Assembly (NCBI GenBank): GCA_029260155.1
Contig: JAJDDU010000378.1
Location: forward strand, 1 to 21,087
Origin: Phycisphaerae bacterium
Lineage (GTDB): Bacteria; Planctomycetota; Phycisphaerae; UBA1845
DNA length: 21,087 nt
Reading direction: 5' to 3'
The position numbers and the translations under genes are program-made. Below, piece by piece: positions 15,662 to 21,087 of this stretch; the stretch's first letter is position 1, and every line of letters begins with the position of its first letter. The notes under the pieces are model-generated. The model ran no database searches, was not told the DNA's origin, and saw nothing but the letters and a program-made list of their open reading frames with translations.

Positions 15662-17940
15662 GTAACGCAAACGGTGACTATTCGCGGAACGATCAGCCGG
15701 GCGACGGCGGAGAGTTGATGAGACGAGACGGGGCAGAGTTCATCCCCGCGCCGGTCATGGCCGACGGGGGGATCTTCCCTGGTCCGGCTGAATCGGGTTC
15801 ACCGCCGCCTGCCATCGGAACCTACGTGGCGATTCTACTGCGTCACAAGTGGCTTGGGATGTCGGTTTTCTTCTTGGTGGCGTGCGCGGCGATCCCTTCG
15901 GTCTGGATGTTCGTGATTCCACAGTACCGGGCCGAAGCGTTGATTCGGGTCTCTCCGATCGTTCCGCGTGTGCTCTACCAATTCGAAGAGAACGGCATCT
16001 TGCCTCTGTATTCTTCTTACTTGAATACGCAAGTCTCGGTCATTCGCAGCCCGAGGGTCTTGAAGCGTGTGCTCGATCTCAAGGCGGTCCAGGAGACACA
16101 GTGGTATTCAGAGAAGCGCGTGTCGTTTCTGCACGGCTCTGTCCCCGATTTGCAGCGCCTGACCCGAAGCCTGACGGTGGGCCCACGTCGCCGCACGGAA
16201 CTCATCGATGTTGCAATGGAAGCGAAGGAGGCTGCGGACGCCAAACTCATCGTGGACTCGGTCGTGGAACAGTACTTGGATGTCGTCAAAGGGCAGGACC
16301 GGGATTCCGAGAAGGACCGTGTCGACGCCTTGCGCCGCGAGTCCGAGTCCTTGTATGGCCAAGTGCAGTCACTGACCGCGCGCAAACACGTCGTATCAAC
16401 GAGTATCGGCACGGATTCTCCTGACGAATACCGGTTGCACATCACGGTGAAACTCAGCGAATATCAGGAGGAACTGGAGACCTTCGTGCGGGAGCGAAAG
16501 CTCAACGAGACGCGACTTGAGCGTGTGGAGAAGAGCATCGCGGAATACCGCGACGCGGTTCCCGCTGGTGACGAGCCTGCCGAAGACGCGTCCGGGGAAG
16601 CGGTGCAGAAGCCAGTTCGCTACGCCGACGACGCGGAGTGGCGGCAGCTCCAGCAGTCGGTCGACGCCGGACTACATGTGCTTGGCACGTTGCGTGACCG
16701 CTACGGCGAGCAGCACCCCAAGATAAAGGATGCGGTCGCCGAAGTTGGTTTTCGCAAGCTGCTCCTTGCGAAGCGTGAGACCCAGCTGGATGACCCCGAG
16801 GCCATCCCCGTTTTGCCGACCGGCGCGCTCGCGGTCCGCGTGAACGACCTGGAGAATCCCGAGTGGCTGGCGGAGCAGATCGCTTTTTCACACGTGAAGG
16901 AGGATCTGCTTTTCGATGATATCAATCGGCAGGAGGACAAGGTCAAACTGGTGAGCGAGCGAGCGCAGGAGTTGGCGTCGATCAACATTGAAATCGACGA
17001 TCTTCAAGCCCAGCTCGGCCGAGTGCGGGAGCGGCTGACGGTTCTCGATATGGAGGCTAAGGCTCCTGGGCGCGTAAGCGTGGCTGCGGTTTCGCTGTTC
17101 CCCAGCGAGCCGCATCGTGATCGCCGCATGATGTTGACCGCCTTTGCGATCGTGGCAGCGTTCGGGTGTGGCATTGGCACCGCGCTCTTGCGGGGTCTTG
17201 CTGATCCGTCCGTTCGCCAGGCGACAGACGTAACCTCCGCGGTCGAGGTTCCTTTCCTTGGCTACCTGCCCAAGGTACAGTTCGAAGTGGACTTGTGGCG
17301 GAGCGCACCGGACAGTCTGCACGAGGCGACGCGCATGATCCGAACCGCGCTGCTCGATCGTTTGCCAAGCCAGACCGGCTCGTCGGTTCTGATCACGAGT
17401 TCGGGTGCCGAGGCGGGCAAGACAAGTGTGGCCATTCTTTTGGCGCGTAGCTTGTCCCATATCGGCAAGACTGTCTTGCTCGTCGACGCAGACCTGCGGC
17501 GTCCGAGCCTGACGCGACGGTTGGGCATCGAGGCGAGCTCCGGGCTGACGGACGTTCTCTCGGGATCGGCGACTCAGGAAGAGGCGTTGGTGCGTGACTA
17601 CGCACCCGGGGTCGATGTCATGCCGACGATCAATGCTGCGGCCGAGGGTGATACGGAGTTGATCGCCAACGGCGCCTTTGGCAAATGCCTCAGGAATTGG
17701 AAACGGAATTACGATTATGTGCTGTTCGACAGCGCGCCGATTCTGCCTGTGGCAGACGCCCGCATTCTCGCAAGCCAGGTCGACGGAGCCATCCTGACGC
17801 TGCGGGCGTCGCATTGTCGAAAGGCGGATGCCGTCGATGCAGTGTCTTTGCTTGTCTCCTCTGGGTGCAAGCCATTGGGAACCGTTCTCGTGGGTGTTGA
17901 GAAGGCGCTGTCCTATTCCTACGCCTACGCGAGCAGCTAA
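15658..17940 (+). CDS. Wzc-type polysaccharide chain-length determinant / BY-kinase
   Basis: A 760-residue inner-membrane protein of the Wzc/GumC-plus-kinase class. After a Gly/Pro-rich cytoplasmic tail, TM1 (about 64-85) leads into a Wzz domain. A long coiled-coil-rich periplasmic region (about 190-475) is closed by TM2 (about 491-512). The C-terminal bacterial tyrosine kinase has Walker A SGAEAGKT (Lys588), Walker A' VLLVDADLRRPSL (Asp610, Asp612) and Walker B VLFDSAP (Asp691). The tyrosine tail is short, with only three Tyr (753, 755, 757 in YSYAY), against longer clusters in Escherichia coli Wzc. The protein is expected to form an octamer over which export proceeds to the Wza-like channel encoded at 19803, its length control set by phosphorylation cycles. 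The stop is TAA 17938-17940. Confidence 0.93.
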   Translation: MSNANGDYSRNDQPGDGGELMRRDGAEFIPAPVMADGGIFPGPAESGSPPPAIGTYVAILLRHKWLGMSVFFLVACAAIPSVWMFVIPQYRAEALIRVSPIVPRVLYQFEENGILPLYSSYLNTQVSVIRSPRVLKRVLDLKAVQETQWYSEKRVSFLHGSVPDLQRLTRSLTVGPRRRTELIDVAMEAKEAADAKLIVDSVVEQYLDVVKGQDRDSEKDRVDALRRESESLYGQVQSLTARKHVVSTSIGTDSPDEYRLHITVKLSEYQEELETFVRERKLNETRLERVEKSIAEYRDAVPAGDEPAEDASGEAVQKPVRYADDAEWRQLQQSVDAGLHVLGTLRDRYGEQHPKIKDAVAEVGFRKLLLAKRETQLDDPEAIPVLPTGALAVRVNDLENPEWLAEQIAFSHVKEDLLFDDINRQEDKVKLVSERAQELASINIEIDDLQAQLGRVRERLTVLDMEAKAPGRVSVAAVSLFPSEPHRDRRMMLTAFAIVAAFGCGIGTALLRGLADPSVRQATDVTSAVEVPFLGYLPKVQFEVDLWRSAPDSLHEATRMIRTALLDRLPSQTGSSVLITSSGAEAGKTSVAILLARSLSHIGKTVLLVDADLRRPSLTRRLGIEASSGLTDVLSGSATQEEALVRDYAPGVDVMPTINAAAEGDTELIANGAFGKCLRNWKRNYDYVLFDSAPILPVADARILASQVDGAILTLRASHCRKADAVDAVSLLVSSGCKPLGTVLVGVEKALSYSYAYASS

Positions 17941-17942
17941 GA

Positions 17943-17989
17943 GTCGAAAGTCGAAACACGCGCGTTTTCGAGTTTCGACCGTCTTTTTT
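17943..17989 (+). terminator. Inverted heptamer hairpin with T-run (tract B), terminator- or attenuator-like
   Basis: Left arm 17943-17956 (two GTCGAAA units) pairs with right arm 17966-17979 (TTTCGAGTTTCGAC) in 13 of 14 positions, loop 9 nt. Six T residues follow at 17984-17989. The shape is that of an intrinsic terminator, placed 2 nt after the wzc stop and inside a coding operon, so it could reduce expression of the two genes behind it. The arms are made of the same 7-bp units as the tract at 8214. The stem is AT-rich, so strength is uncertain. Confidence 0.5.
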
Positions 17990-18015
17990 CGACGTTCTTC
18001 GCTGGAAACACTGGT

Positions 18016-19806
18016 TTGGCATTGATCTGCATCATACTGGACTCCCGGCCGGAGTACTTGCGGGATAGCCGCACACCACAATCTCTACTCAGCATGCCGC
18101 TTGGTTGCGGCACGGTCTTGAGTGAAATCGCTCGTGCGGTGGGTGAAACCGGGTGCACCGACCTGCGTATCCTCCCGACGTTTGAGTCGCTCCCTGATTA
18201 CGAGCGCAACATTCTCAAGCTAGCACTGCCGGGCGCGAAGTTGGCCGGCGAGGACGCGATGACGTCTCTGGTCTACGAATACGAACCGTCGGACCACGTC
18301 CTCATCCTGGATCCGCGATACTGGCCTGCAGGCCGGTATGAACTGGGCAGCATCATTCACAACGATGATGCGCGCTGCACGCTGCACGGGGTGGCTGTCG
18401 CATCGACGCCTGAGGGTACGCAGGAATACGTACGATGCGACCAAAACGGTACGGTAACGCGCATCTTTCGCTATTACGAAGACGTGACTTGTTCACACAT
18501 TGCCGCGTCGGTGTACGCCCTCGTCCCCTTGGCATCATCGCTGGCGGGCCTTCGCTTCGATTCACTGCCCACGCTACGTTTGGCGCTCGCAGAACGTGCG
18601 ATGCTCAGTCGCGACATTCCCGTCCGTCCTGGGATCATTGATCTTGGTGAAGAACAGGGGCTTCTCGCGATCAACGAGCAATACGTCATCGGCGCCGCGT
18701 CGCATGACTCGCCCGCTCGATACACAACGTTGCAACCGCGCACGCTGGTCGGGCAGCACTGCCGCATTCACCCCGGTGCGCGTATTGTTCCACCTGTGGT
18801 GATTCAGGATGAAGTCATCGTTGAAGAAGACGCGGTCATTATCGGCCCGGCGGTCATCGGCGCGGGCAGCACGATTCGTCACGGTTCGCTGGTGGCCCAG
18901 TCGGTGCTGGCCTCCGGATCGACCCTCTCCGCCGGAGCGGTCGTGCGACACCAAGCCGCAAGCGGCGCGTGCAAGCGGGAGAGTCAAGCGTCGGACGAAG
19001 GCGTCAGGCCCACCGGCGATCCGAGCCACAGCAAGTTCCAGCCTATACGCGGTCAGATGGTGGGTCTTGGCGCTGACATGTCCGCGATGCAGGACACCGG
19101 ATGGACGCACGCGCGGAAGAACCGGCGGTCGATCTACGCGGCCGCCAAGCTGGTGGGCGATACTGCGGTGTCCGGGATCGCACTGATTCTGCTTGCACCG
19201 CTGTTCTTGGCGGCGGCGATCGCCATCAAGCTCGACTCGGCTGGCCCCGTCTTTTTCGGTCACCAACGTGAGGGCAGGCTTGGAAAGGTGTTCGGGTGCT
19301 TGAAATTCCGCACGATGTGTGCCGACGCCCACGTCAAGCAACGCGAGCTTTACGCCGCCAACGCTCTCGACGGGCCGCAGTTTAAGTTGGATAATGACCC
19401 CCGCGTGACGCGGGTGGGCCAATGGCTGCGGGCGACGAACATTGACGAGCTCCCACAGCTGATAAACGTGTTTCTGGGCCAAATGAGCATCGTCGGCCCC
19501 CGCCCTTCACCGTTTCGCGAGAACCAGATCTGCGTCCCGTGGCGACGCGCAAGGTTGTCTGTGAGGCCTGGGATTACAGGTCTCTGGCAAATTTGCCGAG
19601 ATCAACGGTCAGAGGGAGATTTTCACCAATGGATCACCTACGACATCATGTACGTACGCAATCTGTCACTTCTGCTCGATCAGAAGATCATACTGGCCAC
19701 CGTCCTCACGCTCGGGGGAATGTGGACGGTGCCGCACACGTGGCTGGTCCGCGAGCAGTCGGAGCACACGACGGTCCGCTCCAACTCGGCCGAAGCGGTC
19801 GCGTGA
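18016..19806 (+). CDS. Fusion: nucleotidyltransferase-like/LbH module + monotopic phosphoglycosyl transferase
   Basis: A 596-residue, two-part protein. Residues 1-235 have the outline of a nucleotidyltransferase domain (ICIILDSRPEYLRD, TPQSLL, IDLGEEQGLLAINEQY) but no GGxGTR loop, and 241-311 form hexapeptide beta-helix coils (VIIGPAVIGAGSTIRHG). A linker follows to about 365. Residues 368-590 are a bacterial sugar transferase: a reentrant hydrophobic hairpin (about 385-406), VFFGHQREGRLGK, KFRTMCADAH, NDPRVTRVGQWLR, IDELPQLINVFLGQMSIVGPRPSPF and VRPGITGLWQICRDQRSEGD. This domain transfers a sugar phosphate onto undecaprenyl phosphate at the inner membrane, starting polymer synthesis. The usual four-helix N-terminal domain of WcaJ/WbaP types is absent. 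TTG 18016 (or TTG 18022) is the only start that keeps the first strand; no good RBS. Its TGA overlaps the next gene's GTG. Confidence 0.85.
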   Translation: MALICIILDSRPEYLRDSRTPQSLLSMPLGCGTVLSEIARAVGETGCTDLRILPTFESLPDYERNILKLALPGAKLAGEDAMTSLVYEYEPSDHVLILDPRYWPAGRYELGSIIHNDDARCTLHGVAVASTPEGTQEYVRCDQNGTVTRIFRYYEDVTCSHIAASVYALVPLASSLAGLRFDSLPTLRLALAERAMLSRDIPVRPGIIDLGEEQGLLAINEQYVIGAASHDSPARYTTLQPRTLVGQHCRIHPGARIVPPVVIQDEVIVEEDAVIIGPAVIGAGSTIRHGSLVAQSVLASGSTLSAGAVVRHQAASGACKRESQASDEGVRPTGDPSHSKFQPIRGQMVGLGADMSAMQDTGWTHARKNRRSIYAAAKLVGDTAVSGIALILLAPLFLAAAIAIKLDSAGPVFFGHQREGRLGKVFGCLKFRTMCADAHVKQRELYAANALDGPQFKLDNDPRVTRVGQWLRATNIDELPQLINVFLGQMSIVGPRPSPFRENQICVPWRRARLSVRPGITGLWQICRDQRSEGDFHQWITYDIMYVRNLSLLLDQKIILATVLTLGGMWTVPHTWLVREQSEHTTVRSNSAEAVA

Positions 19807-21008
19807 GACGGAATCGTTCTGCGTGGACACCCGCGCGGGATGAATCCCGCCGTTCGGGGCTGGCTTTCGGATTTCTACTTTTGACTTTCTTCTTTCGACT
19901 CTCGCCTCTGTGTTTGCTGGTAGCTGGTTGCGCTGATCCTCGTATCAGCCTCGACGACTTCGTCGCCATGCAGCAGGCGCCGACGCAGAGCGATGAGGAT
20001 TCACAGGAGGCGGCCGCCTCAGTCGAAGTCTTCGATTCGGCTTTGGCTGACTTTGGGTTCGGTCCGGGTGACGTCTTGGATGTGTCGCTCACCGGCCTTG
20101 AGGACGCAACGACCTCGAACGTATACCGTTGCCGTGTCGACGACGCCGGCGCGATCGACCTACCCCTGGTGGGCTCGGTTCGGGTGATGGACCTGCGAGA
20201 GTCGCAGGCGGAGGATGTCATCAAGCGTGGCTACGTCCCCAACATCGTGCGTCAGCTTACCGCGAACGTCACCGTCATCGAGCACAAGCGGACCGAGGTG
20301 CTGGTCACGGGGGCGGTGGGCGTCCCTGGGATGGTGTCCCTTCGTCACAATGAGCGTAATCTGCTCTTTGCCGTGCTCGCAGCCGATGGCGTGTCCAGCG
20401 GCGCATCCGGCAAGGTCACACTGCACAGAGTGCGCCGTCCAGGCCAGGATGTTACGTACGACCTTGGCGATCCGCAGCAATTGGAAGGCGCCCTGGCCGA
20501 GGATCCGCTGGAGAAGGGCGACATTGTGATGGTCGCAGCCGCCCAGCCCAATACGATCTTCGTCGGCGGTCTGGTCAACCGCCCGTCGCCGCAGTTGTAT
20601 CCGCCGGGCGTAGAGATGAACGTACTGCAGGTTTTGGCGTCGGCGGGTGGCTTGCGCGAGGATGTGTACCCGGTTGAGGGCACGTTGATCCGGCGGATGC
20701 CCAACGGGAGCGACATGCGTGTCAAACTCGATTTTCCGCGCATCAAGCGTGGAGAGGACGCGAATATCGTCCTGGCGGCGGGGGATATTCTCTGGGTCCC
20801 CGAGACGGTCGGCACGAAGGTGCTGGACTTCTTCAACCGCAACCTGTTCATCCGCGGCGGTGCAACCATCACGTACAACGCCACCGGAACGGAGTTCCTC
20901 AACAGCAACTCCCGTTCACAGTCGTTGCAAGGGCGGCAGGGGGGGACGCTGGAGGACCAGTTTGATCCGTTCAGCTTCCTGAATCAGGCGTCAGCGATCA
21001 ACCACTGA
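19803..21008 (+). CDS. Wza-type polysaccharide export outer-membrane lipoprotein
   Basis: A 401-residue protein of the Poly_export/SLBB family, which forms the outer-membrane channel for EPS and couples to Wzc. A lipoprotein signal ends LVAGC (Cys43). The Poly_export domain begins at GFGPGDVLDVSLTGL (about residue 82) and includes DDAGAIDLPLVGSV. Two SLBB repeats follow: VLVTGAVGVPGMVSL (about residue 167) and IFVGGLVNRPSPQLYPPG (about residue 251), then AGDILWVPE. The C-terminal FFNRNLFIRGGATI segment corresponds to the channel-lining end of the family. GTG 19803 overlaps the preceding TGA (GTGA), indicating translational coupling; TTG 19881 would give a shorter 17-residue signal peptide. 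Codons 12-16 carry a 7-bp dyad (19835-19850), and a heptanucleotide repeat encodes the core of the signal peptide. Start uncertain, family certain. Confidence 0.9.
   Translation: MRRNRSAWTPARDESRRSGLAFGFLLLTFFFRLSPLCLLVAGCADPRISLDDFVAMQQAPTQSDEDSQEAAASVEVFDSALADFGFGPGDVLDVSLTGLEDATTSNVYRCRVDDAGAIDLPLVGSVRVMDLRESQAEDVIKRGYVPNIVRQLTANVTVIEHKRTEVLVTGAVGVPGMVSLRHNERNLLFAVLAADGVSSGASGKVTLHRVRRPGQDVTYDLGDPQQLEGALAEDPLEKGDIVMVAAAQPNTIFVGGLVNRPSPQLYPPGVEMNVLQVLASAGGLREDVYPVEGTLIRRMPNGSDMRVKLDFPRIKRGEDANIVLAAGDILWVPETVGTKVLDFFNRNLFIRGGATITYNATGTEFLNSNSRSQSLQGRQGGTLEDQFDPFSFLNQASAINH
19865..19899. repeat. Heptanucleotide tandem repeat, tract C, inside the wza-like signal peptide
   Basis: Five 7-bp units: TTTCGGA, TTTCTAC, TTTTGAC, TTTCTTC, TTTCGAC, then a degenerate TCTCGCC. 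Read on the other strand the consensus is GTCGAAA, as in tract B. In the reading frame of the export lipoprotein it encodes FGFLLLTFFFR, part of the hydrophobic signal core. Confidence 0.7.
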
Positions 21009-21012
21009 GGAG

Positions 21013-21029
21013 CCGCGCGTACCGCGCGG
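21013..21029 (+). terminator. GC hairpin after the export lipoprotein gene
   Basis: CCGCGCG-TAC-CGCGCGG, a 7-bp perfect stem with a 3-nt loop, starts 4 nt after the stop. There is no T-run, so it may be only an mRNA 3' end structure or an intercistronic hairpin. The remaining 58 bases to the right edge show no certain start of a next gene; a GTG at 21076 is possible. Confidence 0.3.
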
Positions 21030-21087
21030 TAGTTCAGAGCTGTGCCATCGTCCCTTACCGAATGGCCTTCGATCGTGAGTGAAGCAC

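Noticed and set aside
16888..18081. Antisense frame of 397 codons against wzc
   Set aside because: It is antisense to the Walker motifs of the kinase, and its product is Arg/Gln/His-rich with no family.
19835..19850. Hairpin GCGGGAT-GA-ATCCCGC after the transferase gene
   Set aside because: It could be a terminator, but it has no T-run and lies inside the GTG-initiated export gene. It is described under that gene and not listed as a separate feature.
1..21087. CRISPR arrays, insertion sequences, tRNA and rRNA genes
   Set aside because: No regular repeat-spacer pattern, no transposase-like frame with terminal repeats, and no T-arm or anticodon cloverleaf noticed by eye in the intergenic regions.

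Overview
The window looks like a chromosomal segment of a GC-rich planctomycete, possibly a member of the Phycisphaerae. I infer this from three things. There is an IPTL-CTERM surface protein with a DNRLRE-type domain. There is a secreted beta-propeller protein ending in a pair of dockerin-like calcium loops (GDFTGD...D and FDFDIDGDID...D). There are also several lipoproteins and a large exopolysaccharide (EPS) locus. The lineage is inferred from protein style, not from a marker gene.

Left part (1-9538), mostly minus strand and mostly unlinked functions. In order: the N-terminal part of a PKD-like lipoprotein (runs off the left edge); a 630-bp non-coding stretch holding a cluster of CGACACC heptamers; an MFS transporter behind a D-cysteine desulfhydrase/ACC-deaminase-like PLP enzyme (probable two-gene operon); a divergent two-helix DUF4190-like membrane protein; sucC without a neighbouring sucD; an IPTL-CTERM/DNRLRE exported protein on the plus strand; a small DUF6941-like protein; the dockerin-tailed beta-propeller protein (minus); and wecB, the non-hydrolysing UDP-GlcNAc 2-epimerase (minus).

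Right part (9808-21008), all plus strand. First comes a subtilisin-family (S8) lipoprotein protease with Ig-like C-terminal domains. After a 513-bp gap with a good sigma70-like promoter comes an EPS operon that probably continues past the right edge: heparinase II/III-like polysaccharide lyase, a nucleotidyltransferase-like/left-handed beta-helix (LbH) protein, a Wzc-type chain-length tyrosine autokinase, an unusual fusion of a second nucleotidyltransferase-like/LbH module to a monotopic phosphoglycosyl transferase, and a Wza-type outer-membrane export lipoprotein. The last two genes overlap by GTGA.

Working model: the phosphoglycosyl transferase loads the first sugar phosphate onto the lipid carrier, the Wzc kinase controls chain length, Wza exports the polymer, the heparinase trims or degrades it, and wecB next door supplies UDP-ManNAc. 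The most unusual point is the pair of nucleotidyltransferase-fold proteins whose GGxGTR loops are absent, one of them fused to the initiating transferase. Three tracts of a heptanucleotide tandem repeat (YYGAAA-like units) sit at gene borders. One forms a terminator-like hairpin and one lies inside the predicted signal-peptide coding region of the wza-like gene. An 8-codon open frame ends in an ATGA overlap with the wzc start.
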